From the NCBI GenBank assembly GCA_963580455.1, contig OY756961.1:17403001-17467000 (forward strand): a stretch of 64,000 nucleotides of DNA. The letters are read 5' to 3'. Positions 33,177 through 45,763 of this stretch are shown here, piece by piece. This stretch comes from Euonymus europaeus. Lineage: Eukaryota; Streptophyta; Magnoliopsida; Celastrales; Celastraceae. Position numbers and translations under genes: made by a program. The stretch's first letter is position 1. Every line of letters starts with the position of its first letter. The notes under the pieces were generated by a model, which saw only the letters and a list, made by a program, of their open reading frames with translations, had not been told where the DNA came from and did no database searches.

Positions 33177-35329
33177 TGTCACGCCCCTCTCCCAGATAGG
33201 TGCGAATGAGCACCCATGAATCCCAGAGGCATGACCGGCAGGGAACCCCTCTGTTCCCCAAACTGGATTTAAACCAAATATTTACCAAAGCTACTATGAT
33301 TCCTGAAGAAAACTATAGAAATAGTCATACATATACAGATAAATTTCAACCGAAATCCCAACATACTGTAACATACAAACCAGAGTATACAGCAAAAAAT
33401 CCAAAACATCATAGAAACGGAAAGTAGATACTAAATAGACACAAACATCCTCATAGCATCTACCCATCACGTCTCACGCATCCCAGAATGTATAACTCAA
33501 GATGTGAATGAAAGGGATGAAATGGATGATTCACTTCGGCTATCTCACCTAAAAAACATGTGAATGAAAGGGATGATCCACAAAGCTCAGTAGGGATATG
33601 GATAAATATCGATAATCAGAGTAAATAGAATGTATAACTCAAGATGTATAAGTGGAATGAACAGAAACTCAAATGGTGATACTCTCGAATACCACCGAAC
33701 CCAATAAATGAGAGATAAAGTAAGAAAAACTATAAGATATAGAACGTATAAAGGAATTCACAAAGTGATATACTGATAAGATATAAAATCTCTGAGAAAA
33801 TCAATCCATCATAAACATCATCAAAATCATCAATCTATAGGGTAGACACCGAGTAGGCTCCACCACTACCATCCTCAAGTACAACTCTCAAATCAGTACA
33901 CAATCATAATCCAACTCAAATCCATCTAACATCAGTAAATCCTCCCCTGGACCCACCCTGATCCCAGCAAGGTGTCTCCTAGCCCAGGTACTCCCCAGAT
34001 TGGATGAGGATCGAGCCTAAATAAGGTACTCGATAGCATCACCTACATCGAAGAGCGTCCCCTAGGATATACCCCACCTCAATCCGGTCTCTAGGTATAT
34101 ACCGGATCAGAACCATCAATAAATCATCTAGTAGGCCGGGTCGCCCGATGTGGGTCCCACACACTACAAATCATCCATCAATAATCTCATAGCATCATCA
34201 TAGAAAATCACCAGAGTATAGTCCTATTTGAACTCTCCAAGATACCACACAAACAAGAAGTGGGCCCCAAAGAAGACATGGCACAAAAGGGTGCAGCCAA
34301 TCGCACAAACACAATTCATAATAGCAGGAAATGATAATACAGTTGCAATTGTAAAAATAAAGCGGATATGAGCACAAACAGATAAATTCTCAACCTCCCA
34401 GAAATTTCACACAAATAGACAAGTAGGAGTCCGTCGAATACAGAACCCTCGGAACCCTAAATAAGGAATAGGGCAGAACCCTACTTGAAATATCGAGTAA
34501 CACTGACTCCGTAATACCGCCTAACCTATTTGAATCCATACCCCAAATCTTAATTCAATCTCCTACATCGAAATACGGATACGTATACCCGATATAGTTA
34601 AAATACAGAAAAGTCATCCTGGTCAAAACGGCTTAAAATGGTCAACCCAGGTCAGAAGTCAAATCGGGTCAAAAAGTCAAATCGAGTAAAAAAGTCAAAC
34701 CAGATCACACCAGTCAAAAATCGGTTAACCCGGTCAACTCGATCAAACCCAAGTCAACTCGATCAAACCCGAGTCAATCTTGCCTTCACCGGAATAGTGG
34801 ATTCCGGCGATGTTACCAATCATACCATACATCAAAATAAAGCTCTTAGAAAATGAAATCCAATGGTACCTGTCTCGTTCCAAAACTGCACCGGAATTGA
34901 CCGTGATCGCTTCTAGAAGTCGCCGGAAAATTGAACTTTTGCCGCCCAATTCCGCCACTTGTGGTGCTCCGATGACAACGATTCCACTTGGGTTTTCTTC
35001 CTCTCTCTACAAGCTTCGATTCGACACCTCACACGCTTCAATCGGACCACAAACGAGTAAGATCCAATTTTCCTAAACCAAACTCTCTCTCCACGCAGCT
35101 ATTGGAGAAGAAGACCATAGAAATCTGGATTTATCACCAATTTTTGTGAAATTACCGTTTTGCCCTCCATTCATATTAAATCCTTCAACTTCTAAAATTC
35201 ATAACTCCTTCAATATAATTCCGATTGAAGTGAATCTCGCACCAATATTTTTCTAATAACATCTAGTATTTATTAAAAATGTCTAATTTTGAAAATCATT
35301 TTTTCAAAAATTGGGTTCGGGATATTACA
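33177..35329 (-). mobile_element. Solo LTR of a third gypsy-like family (2153 bp)
   Basis: Inserted into the family A LTR. On the minus strand it starts TGTAATATCCCGAACCC and ends GAGGGGCGTGACA. Flanks GTTTA and ATTTA look like a target duplication with one change. No internal region is present, so it arose by recombination between two LTRs. At 34620-34790 the word GTCAA(A/C)TCG recurs as a short array. Confidence 0.82.
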
Positions 35330-35942
35330 ATTTAACATCAAAATTAGACTCAAATCAACCTATATAGTCATTCTAAAACACCTATTTGAAGTTCCAATCG
35401 AAATTACAAAAACCCTACTTTTTATGGAAAACTAAGAAATTTTCCTCAAATCTTCCAAACTTGTGAAATCCTTGTTGAATCTTATTTTAATCTTCAATCC
35501 AAGCCTTAATCCTTGAAAATTTGACATGAATCTATCTTTCTCTCTCTATTTTACTCTCTCTTTTTCTCTCTAAAAATCAAACCTCAACATAAGATTCAAC
35601 TTCTGGCTCTCAAAAGTCCATTTATTAGCTCGGGGTGCGCCTAGGTGCATTGGACTTATGTTCCGGGCGGAACTCTCTATCCTAGGTGCCATCCTGGGTG
35701 TGCACAGAAAAGTGCGCCCAAGCACCCCTATGTTGATTCCCTCCCCATTTTTCCATGACTTTCTGCCATGGGCACATTTTTAGTGCGCCGAGGATAGTTT
35801 CAAACACATCCTGGGTTTCTTCATCCCACCTAGGCATAATTCCATGCGCCTAGGCACCCTTGTACACACATTAAACACCAAAACACATATTCTTTCTAAC
35901 TTCCAATCATTCCTAAGTTCATATTTGGGGTAGGTCATCACA

Positions 35943-35957
35943 TCCTTTCCTCCTTAA
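35943..35957 (-). other. Polypurine tract of the minus-strand relic
   Basis: The minus strand reads TTAAGGAGGAAAGGA immediately before the LTR start. The element at 57898 has TTAAAGGGGGAGGA in the same position. Confidence 0.75.
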
Positions 35958-38322
35958 AGAAATTTCTTCCCGAAATTTAGTTATGTACCTGGATTTTTGA
36001 ACAAAGCTGGGTACTTGTCATCCATTCAAGAATCCAACTCCCAAGTAGCTTCTTTCGTCCCATGATACATCTACTCCACCATCCATCGCACGAACCCATC
36101 CTGAACTCTTAAAAATCACATCAAATATCGGGTATGCCTTTCCCTCATCACTCCTCAATTCCAACCCAAACTGGTTGATTGCCTCAACAATCTCCCATTC
36201 ATGCATAAATAAACTAGTCACATTGTGCTTCTGACTCAATGCATCGGCCACCGTATTTGCTTTACCTGGATGGTATTCCAAATTGAAGTCAAAGTCTTCC
36301 AAGTACTCCATCTACCGCTTTTATTAGAAGTTTAACTCCCTTTGGGTGAATAGGTACTTGAGGCTTTTATGATTCGAGAAGACCTCAAACCTCTCTCCGT
36401 AGAGATAATACCGCCATTACTTCAAAGCAAATACGACTGCTGCAAGTTCCGAGTAGTGAACTGGATAGTTCATCTCACGTGTCTTTAGCAACCTTGAGCC
36501 ATACTCCACAACTCTTTCTCGTTGCATGAGCACACATCCCAAACCTACTCCAAATGCATCGCAATACACCTGATAGCCCACATCCCTCTCTAGCGTTACT
36601 AACACTAGAGGTCTTGTCAACCTCCTCCTTAATTCCTCAAATGTCGTCTCATACTCGTTTGTCCAAACAAATGATGTATCCTTCTTGGTTAACCGTGTCA
36701 TGGCTGCAGCAACTCTCGAAAAGTCCTTAATGAACCTTCGGTAGTAGCCTACCAACCCTAAGAAATTTCTTATCTTTGTCACGTTTTTCAGCCTCACCCA
36801 ATTCAAAATCATTTCTACCTTGGAGTAATCAATCGCTATGCCCTCCCAAGTAATGACTGGCCTAGGAATTTCACTTACGTGGCCCAGAACTCACATTTAC
36901 TTAGTTTAACATACAACTTATTTTCCTTCAACGTCAATAGAACCACGCTTAAGTGTTCTCCATGCTTTTCCTCCGTTGTTGAGTAAATCAAGATGTCATC
37001 TATGAATACCACTGCACACTTATCCAAAAACGATTTAAGAACCCATTGCATCAAGTCCATGAATACTTCTGGAGTATTGGCCAACCTAAACAAAATTTCC
37101 AAGAACTCGTAATGCCCGTATCGAGTCCTAAACGTCGTCTTCTGGATATCCTTATCATTTATCCGCAACTGATGGTATCCCGACCTGAAGTCGATCTTGG
37201 AGAAGTGCTTGGCACCTATCAATTGGTCAAACAAATCATTGATCTGTGCTAACATATACTTATTCTTCATTGAAGCCTTGATCAACTGTCAATATTCGAT
37301 ACACATTCTCAACAACCCATCCTTCTTCTTTAAAAAAAATACCGGTGCTCCCTACGGGGATACGCTTGGCCTCATAAACCCCAAATCCTATAACTCTTCT
37401 AACTACGTCATCAACTCTTTCAACTCTACTGGAGCCATTTGATAAGGAAGAATCGAAATCGGTTTCACATTCGGATGCAACTTAATGGCAAAGTCAATCT
37501 CTCTCTTTGAATGTAATCCCGATAACTCTTTGGAAAATACATCCATAAACTCTTCCACTACCCGGATCGGCATAGTGAAATCACTCTTAGGTACTGAAGT
37601 CAGCAAACTCACCATCCCACAATTTTGGTATGAAGGATTTTCCAAGAAATGTGGACAAGGATCCCCCTTCGATCCCTTCAACCGTATTACCCTTCCCTCG
37701 GGTACTCCAAGAGTAATCTTCCTCTCCCAAATGTCTAGCAACCCATGGTGATTTGTCAACCAATCTACTCCAAGGATCATATCAAAATCTTTGAAGTCCA
37801 TCGCATAAAAATCAGCCTTCAAGACCACTTCCCCAAACTAACACTCACAACCCAAGGCAATCCATTCTAATGCAGAAAAAACCCGAAAGGTGAAGACACT
37901 ATAAACATAGTCCTTGTCAGTAAAATTTCCAACCCTAATGAATGTGCCAAAAAGGCAGTAATGAATGAAGTTGTAGCCTCCGAATAAAACAACACTCTAG
38001 CGCAACAGTTTCAGATAAGGAAGGTACCTCCAATAAATTTGGGATGCTCAAGAGCCTCCTAATGTCCCAATGCAAATGATCGTGTTTGTGTCACAGTTGG
38101 CTGCAGCTACGGAGTCTGTCAAGATCTACCTTGTCTCCTCCCCTTTGATGAAATAATGGAGGAAAGAGCTGTAGTAACTATAGGAAATGGCATCCCGGGT
38201 GCATGATACTGACTGAAGTCCTGCCACCTTGAGGATACTCATTCCTTTTATGGCCCGCCGCACCACAATCAAAGCACACAATTCCTTTCACTGGACACTG
38301 ATCCCTGTTGTGCCGCTCCTTT
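35958..38322 (-). pseudogene. Chromovirus-type gypsy gag end, protease, RT, RNase H relic (integrase core deleted)
   Basis: Minus strand from 38322: a CCHC knuckle with the last Cys changed (CFDCGAAGHKRNEYP, about 38267-38223), a protease end (MILGVDWLTNHHGLLD, about 37779), RT with [14 protein letters not shown] and the catalytic FIDDILIYS (about 37000), LGLVGYYRRFIKDFS, and RNase H ending NLEYHPGKANTVADALS. It then jumps near 36120 to the integrase C-terminal tail, whose partner lies at 57950. Several stops occur. It joins satellite DNA at about 38322, so the 5' LTR is gone. Confidence 0.85.
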
Positions 38323-39757
38323 ATAAGATCCTCCATAAGAGAGTTGAAAAAATCTAAACCATGAAAGTGGATTGTATCACACTTTTTATTGCTCTTTTAT
38401 GTCTAAATTAATGAGTTTAGTCTCCCAAGATTGTTTTGTTGCCAAAAGATCAACTTTCATTTCAAATTAGACAAAACCTTTAAAAGATACTCTATTGAGA
38501 AAGTCGACAAAGTGGAATGTATCACACTTTTTATTGCTATTTTATGTAAAATTTTACAAGATTAGGCTCCGTAGTTAGTTTTGTTGACCAAAGATCAGCT
38601 TTGGTTCCAAAATGGACAAAAACTTTAAAAGTTCATCCATGGAGAGAGTTGCACAAATCTAAACCTTCAAAGTTGGATAAAACCCTTAAAAGATCCTTCA
38701 TGCAGAAAATTGACTTATTTCGAACCATCAAAGTGGATATAATCACACTTTTTATCGTTATTTTATGTCTAAATTAATGAGTTTAGTCTCTCAAGATTGT
38801 TTCGTTGCCAAAAGATTAACTTTCGTTCCAAATTAGACAAAAACATGAAAATATCCTCAATGGAGAGAGTAGACAAAATTCGAACCACCAAAGTACATGA
38901 AACTTTTTATTGCTATTTTGTATCCAAATTAACGACTTTATTCTCCCAAGATTGTTTTGTTGCCAAAAAAACATCTTTTGTTCCAAATTGAACAAAACCT
39001 TTAAAAGATCATCTATGGAGAAAGTTGACAAAATCTGAACCATAAAAGTAGATTTTATCATACTTTTTATTGCTACTTTATTTGTAAAATTATTAGTTTA
39101 GGCTACGCAGTTTGTTGCGCAAATGAAAGATTAATTTTGGTTCCAAATTAGACAAAACCTTTAAAATTTCCTCCATGGAGAGAGTTCAGCAAATTTGAAC
39201 CGTTAAACTTGATCGTTGTATAGTTTTTATTGTTATTTTATGTCTAAAAGACCTAGTATAGGCTCCGAAGATTGTTTCACTTCCAAAAGATCAACTTTCG
39301 TTCCAAATTGGATAAAACCTTTAAAACATCCTCCATGGAGAGAATTGACAAATTATGAACCATCAAAGGAGATAGTATCACACTTTTTATTGTTATTTTA
39401 TGTCTAAATAAAGGAGTTTAATCTCCCATGATTGTTTCGTTGCCAAAAGATCAATATTTGTTCCAAATTAGAGAAAAACATTAAAAGATCCTCTATAGAG
39501 AGAGTTGACAAAATCTGAACAATCAAAGTACATCACCCTTTTATTGCTATTTTGTATCCAAATTAACGACGACTTTAGTCTCCCAAAATTGTTTCGTTGC
39601 CAAAAGATCAAATTTCATTCCAGAATAGACAAAACCTTAAAAAAATCCTCCTTGTAGAGAGTTTACATATTCTGAACAATCGAAGAGGATAGTATCACAC
39701 TTTTTATTGCAAATTTAAGTCTAAATTAACATGTTTTGTCTCCGAAGATTGTTTTAG
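38322..39757. repeat. Satellite array, segment 1
   Basis: Head-to-tail monomers of about 155-160 bp. The core words are GTATCACACTTTTTATTG, TATTTTATGTCTAAATTAA, GATTGTTTCGTTGCCAAAAG, TTTCGTTCCAAATTAGACAA, AACCTTTAAAAGATCCTC and GAGAGAGTTGACAAA. Several monomer types alternate. This segment is copied at 42067-43502. Confidence 0.88.
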
Positions 39758-42020
39758 GGTGACGCCTCTATCCGGGCACGCCACGGGTGCCCTCCGGCAC
39801 CGTCCTAGGCAGCTAGTGCGATCATCCGGCGGACCGGAAATTCGGCGGCATCTCCCCGTATATCGGAGAGTCCCCGCCTGCATCAGGAAAACGCGCAGCA
39901 ATATATATATTCACAATCCATCACACTAGCAACCTAGCCAGGCCTCAGGCCTCAATCACATGCAATCCTGATCCTAGGGCCTCAGGCCATCCACTACCAG
40001 CATGCACAAACTGATAGCATAATAAACACATCATCAAATTCATAATATCATATAACCAAAGATCAACTCAGCATACATCATGCATACACCCTCTGGTGCC
40101 AAATGGTTATAAGATTATCTTGGATAAACATCATTACATCATATACAAATACATGCTTAGAGTATCTCTCTAGCACCCACATCCTACCCAGGGCCATCCA
40201 TGTCACATCCCGCTCTCACTGACCCGCTCCACTAGTACCTGTACCTGTACCAGTATCACCTGTGGGAAGGAATGAAAGTAGAGGGTGAGCAAGAAGCTCA
40301 GTAGGGTTAGGAGTAACATGAGTATATGGACGAATCGAAAACAATAGGCTATGCATCAATATGAAATCTACCACATGCACGTATACTCAACAATCACATA
40401 TAACATCAACCCGGGCAATCCCCTCAATGAGCAAACCTCATCGATACCATGACTCATTCCATGTAATATCGAACGTGAGTAAACTCACCAAATCAACTCA
40501 TCAATATCATGGTCGCTAACCATGACTATTGAACAGGAGCAAGCTCCCCAACATCAAACGCTCTTGGATTACCCGATTGCATGATCCTATCACGCCCGCA
40601 CCACTCCAGGCAAGGTTCCACATCAACCATACCTCTAGTGTGTTCTCCTACTTGGAGTTCACTTGACTCGGTGGTAACTCTCATCACCTCATCATCCCTC
40701 CAAGTAGCTTTCAAGAATCCTAAAGGAGTCTCGAGACCATACCCGGTCTCCAATGCAACTCTAATGTATTAATGCCATGACATGCCGAAAAGATATATAT
40801 ATATGAACAACCTACATATATATATATACATAACTATCATGATGCATGAACAGAAATCACATTGTGCCCATAGATGATGGAACACACACAATCGGGTCAT
40901 GCAACATTCAGAATCAGCAAGAATCCACAATTAGGGTTCGTTTCCCCTTAGGAGCAATTAAGGCGGAAACACAAATGAAACGACCAATGAGGAATCGAAA
41001 CGCTCTTAAATATCGAAAATAAACGATAGAAAGAATGGTTGGAAATCCCCTACCTCGTGTCGAGCAATTTACCACAAAATCCAAAAATTTCGTTCCTAGG
41101 GTTTCGGTTTGCCCAAACCTACAATGTGGCGGAACCGAACCCTTACACACATCAATAAACAATCAACGACTCCTATAAACATGAATTAATTCCATAAATT
41201 AGAGATTACTCACCTTCTCTCTCTAGAAATTTCTCCGAAATCCTCCAAACTCAACCCAAACTCAACTCTACTCCAAATCACAAACCAATCTACATATACA
41301 TCCAAAATCATCCTAGGATTAACGTATCTAAACCACAGGAATCAACTCTAAACGAAACTAACAAGATCTACTCAAAACCCTAAAAATGGAAAAATGAAGA
41401 AACTTACCTCCAAGGCTTGAATCTTCCTTGAATCCTTCCCAAATCTCCAAACCCAAGCTCCAATCTCCAATAATCACCTCAAATGACCTTCTCTCTCTAG
41501 AATCGTCTCTCTCTCTCTCTCTAGAACTGGAAACCAGAAAAATGTCTAGAACTCTCACTGGAAGCTATTTGGAAAACGCGGGTTGCGCCTAGGCACTACC
41601 CTGGGCGCCTAGGCGCCCTAGCCTTAACAAGAAATTCCTTCAGGCGCAACACTGGGCGGAATCCTGGGCGTGTAGGATTTTTTCACCCAGGCGCCCCTGC
41701 GCCTACTCCGTATCTGCTAGCCCACTGGACTGGGCGCAGCGCCTAGGCGCCCTGAGGTGCGCCCAGTTCAGTGCCTTCCATTTCTAGACCTCTACCTCTA
41801 ATTGCGCAAACTGGATTAGGCGCCATTGGGCGCGCCGTTGCTCACGCCTAGTCGCACACCTCCTAGGCGTGCTTCTCGGGCGCCTAGGCGCTCCAGCTTC
41901 TCTTGTGCTATTCTCGCTAGCCCCCTCACTGGACTAGGCGCCCCCTGGTGCGCCTGGTCCAGTTTTTCTCCTTTGTGTAAACATCAAAATTTTCCAAAAA
42001 TTTTGGGTCGGGGTTTCACA
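39758..42020 (-). mobile_element. Family B gypsy solo LTR in satellite, copy 1 (2263 bp)
   Basis: On the minus strand it starts TGTGAAACCCCGACCC and ends GGCGTCACC. TSD TTTAG lies at 39753-39757 and 42021-42025, and joining the flanks restores a normal satellite monomer. The U3 end (41578-41965) is packed with GCGCCTAGGCGC-type palindromes. No coding sequence. Confidence 0.88.
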
Positions 42021-43502
42021 TTTAGTACCAAAAGATGAACTTTGCATCCAAATTTGACAAAACCTTTAAAAGGTCCTCCATAGAGAGAGGTAAAAAATCC
42101 AAACCATCAAAGTGGATTGTATCACACTTTTTATTGCTCTTTTATGTCTAAATTAATGAGTTTAGTCTCCCAAGATTGTTTTGTTGCCAAAAGATCAACT
42201 TTCATTTCAAATTAGACAAAACCTTTAAAAGATACTCTATTGAGAAAGTCGACAAAGTGGAATGTATCACACTTTTTATTGCTATTTTATGTAAAATTTT
42301 GCAAGATTAGGCTCCGTAGTTAGTTTTGTTGACCAAAGATCAGCTTTGGTTCCAAAATGGACAAAAGCTTTAAAAGTTCATCCATGGAGAGAGTTGCACA
42401 AATCTAAACCTTCAAAGTTGGATAAAACCCTTAAAAGATCCTTCATGCAGAAAATTGACTTATTTCGAACCATCAAAGTGGATATAATCACACTTTTTAT
42501 CGTTATTTTATGTCTAAATTAATGAGTTTAGTCTCTCAAGATTGTTTCGTTGCCAAAAGATTAACTTTCGTTCCAAATTAGACAAAAACATGAAAATATC
42601 CTCAATGGAGAGAGTAGACAAAATTCGAACCACCAAAGTACATGAAACTTTTTATTGCTATTTTGTATCCAAATTAACGACTTTATTCTCCCAAGATTGT
42701 TTTGTTGCCAAAAAAACATATTTTGTTCCAAATTGAACAAAACCTTTAAAAGATCATCTATGGAGAAAGTTGACAAAATCTGAACCATAAAAGTAGATTT
42801 TATCATACTTTTTATTGCTACTTTATTTGTAAAATTATTAGTTTAGGCTACGCAGTTTGTTGCGCTAATGAAAGATTAATTTTGGTTCCAAATTAGACAA
42901 AACCTTTAAAATTTCCTCCATGGAGAGAGTTCAGCAAATTTGAACCGTTAAACTTGATCGTTGTATAGTTTTTATTGTTATTTTATGTCTAAAAGACCTA
43001 GTATAGGCTCCGAAGATTGTTTCACTTCCAAAAGATCAACTTTCGTTCCAAATTGGATAAAACCTTTAAAACATCCTCCATGGAGAGAATTGACAAATTA
43101 TGAACCATCAAAGGAGATAGTATCACACTTTTTATTGTTATTTTATGTCTAAATAAAGGAGTTTAATCTCCCATGATTGTTTCGTTGCCAAAAGATCAAT
43201 ATTTGTTCCAAATTAGAGAAAAACATTAAAAGATCCTCTATAGAGAGAGTTGACAAAATCTGAACAATCAAAGTACATCACCCTTTTATTGCTATTTTGT
43301 ATCCAAATTAACGACGACTTTAGTCTCCCAAAATTGTTTCGTTGCCAAAAGATCAAATTTCATTCCAGAATAGACAAAACCTTAAAAAAATCCTCCTTGT
43401 AGAGAGTTTACATATTCTGAACAATCGAAGAGGATAGTATCACACTTTTTATTGCAAATTTAAGTCTAAATTAACATGTTTTGTCTCCGAAGATTGTTTT
43501 AG
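42021..43502. repeat. Satellite array, segment 2
   Basis: Resumes at GTACCAAAAGATGAACTTTG, the monomer position interrupted at 39757, then repeats segment 1 as the second copy of the 3745-bp unit. Confidence 0.88.
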
Positions 43503-45763
43503 GGTGACGCCTCTATCCGGGCACGCCACGGGTGCCCTCCGGCACCGTCCTAGGCAGCTAGTGCGATCATCCGGCGGACCAGAAATTCGGCGGCATCTCC
43601 CCGTATATCGGAGAGTCCCCGCCTGCATCAGGAAAACGCGCAGCAATATATATATTCACAATCCATCACACTAGCAACCTAGCCAGGCCTCAGGCCTCAA
43701 TCACATGCAATCCTGATCCTAGGGCCTCAGGCCATCCACTACCAGCATGCACAAACTGATAGCATAATAAACACATCATCAAATTCATAATATCATATAA
43801 CCAAAGATCAACTCAGCATACATCATGCATACACCCTCTGGTGCCAAATGGTTATAAGATTATCTTGGATAAACATCATTACATCATATAAAAATACATG
43901 CTTAGAGTATCTCTCTAGCACCCACATCCTACCCAGGGCCATCCATGTCACATCCCGCTCTCACTGACCCGCTCCACTAGTACCTGTACCTGTACCAGTA
44001 TCACCTGTGGGAAGGAATGAAAGTAGAGGGTGAGCAAGAAGCTCAGTAGGGTTAGGAGTAACATGAGTATATGGACGAATCGAAAACAATAGGCTATGCA
44101 TCAATATGAAATCTACCACATGCACGTATACTCAACAATCACATATAACATCAACCCGGGCAATCCCCTCAATGAGCAAACCTCATCGATACCATGACTC
44201 ATTCCATGTAATATCGAACGTGAGTAAACTCACCAAATCAACTCATCAATATCATGGTCGCTAACCATGACTATTGAACAGGAGCAAGCTCCCCAACATC
44301 AAACGCTCTTGGATTACCCGATTGCATGATCCTATCACGCCCGCACCACTCCAGGCAAGGTTCCACATCAACCATACCTCTAGTGTGTTCTCCTACTTGG
44401 AGTTCACTTGACTCGGTGGTAACTCTCATCACCTCATCATCCCTCCAAGTAGCTTTCAAGAATCCTAAAGGAGTCTCGAGACCATACCCGGTCTCCAATG
44501 CAACTCTAATGTATTAATGCCATGACATGCCGAAAAGATATATATATATGAACAACCTACATATATATATATACATAACTATCATGATGCATGAACAGAA
44601 ATCACATTGTGCCCATAGATGATGGAACACACACAATCGGGTCATGCAACATTCAGAATCAGCAAGAATCCACAATTAGGGTTCGTTTCCCCTTAGGAGC
44701 AATTAAGGCGGAAACACAAATGAAACGACCAATGAGGAATCGAAACGCTCTTAAATATCGAAAATGAACGATAGAAAGAATGGTTGGAAATCCCCTACCT
44801 CGTGTCGAGCAATTTACCACAAAATCCAAAAATTCCGTTCCTAGGGTTTCGGTTTGCCCAAACCTACAATGTGGCGGAACCGAACCCTTACACACATCAA
44901 TAAACAATCAACGACTCCTATAAACATGAATTAATTCCATAAATTAGAGATTACTCACCTTCTCTCTCTAGAAATTTCTCCGAAATCCTCCAAACTCAAC
45001 CCAAACTCAACTCTACTCCAAATCACAAACCAATCTACATATACATCCAAAATCATCCTAGGATTAACGTATCTAAACCATAGGAATCAACTCTAAACGA
45101 AACTAACAAGATCTACTCAAAACCCTAAAAATGGAAAAATGAAGAAACTTACCTCCAAGGCTTGAATCTTCCTTGAATCCTTCCCAAATCTCCAAACCCA
45201 AGCTCCAATCTCCAATAATCACCTCAAATGACCTTCTCTCTCTAGAATCGTCTCTCTCTCTCTCTAGAACTGGAAACCAGAAAAATGTCTAGAATTCTCA
45301 CTGGAAGCTATTTGGAAAACGCGGGTTGCGCCTAGGCACTACCCTGGGCGCCTAGGCGCCCTAACCTTAACAAGAAATTCCTTCAGGCGCAACACTGGGC
45401 GGAATCCTGGGCGTGCAGGATTTTTTCACCCAGGCGCCCCTGCGCCTACTCCGTATCTGCTAGCCCACTGGACTGGGCGCAGCGCCTAGGCGCCCTGAGG
45501 TGCGCCCAGTTCAGTGCCTTCCATTTCTGGACCTCTACCTCTAATTGCGCAAACTGGATTAGGCGCCATTGGGCGCGCCGTTGCTCACGCCTAGTCGCAC
45601 ACCGCCTAGGCGTGCTTCTCGGGCGCCTAGGCGCTCCAGCTTCTCTTGTGCTATTCTCGCTAGCGCCCTCACTGGACTAGGCGCCCCCTGGTGCGCCTGG
45701 TCCAGTTTTTCTCCTTTGTGTAAACATCAAAATTTTCCAAAAATTTTGGGTCGAGGTTTCACA
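43503..45763 (-). mobile_element. Family B gypsy solo LTR, copy 2
   Basis: Second copy of the 39758 LTR within the tandem duplication, with about 15 differences. Its right flank reads TTTTG where copy 1 has TTTAG, a change after the duplication. Confidence 0.88.

Larger units (their letters stand above)
31754..35942 (-). repeat. Family A gypsy LTR, minus strand, split by a solo LTR
   Basis: On the minus strand it starts TGTGATGACCTACCCC at 35942, follows the same order as the other family A copies, and ends at 31754 (plus strand TGTAGACCGTC). Without the 2153-bp insertion at 33177-35329 it is about 2.0 kb. It forms an inverted repeat with 29935-31698 (about 85-90% by eye over 32040-32300). 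A (TA)n tract at 32693-32727 lies within it. It is the 3' LTR of the pol relic to its right. Confidence 0.8.

Noticed and set aside
34638..35076. Overlapping plus ORFs in the 33177-35329 LTR
   Set aside because: Derived from short GTCAA-type repeats and LTR sequence; no motif and inconsistent with LTR structure.
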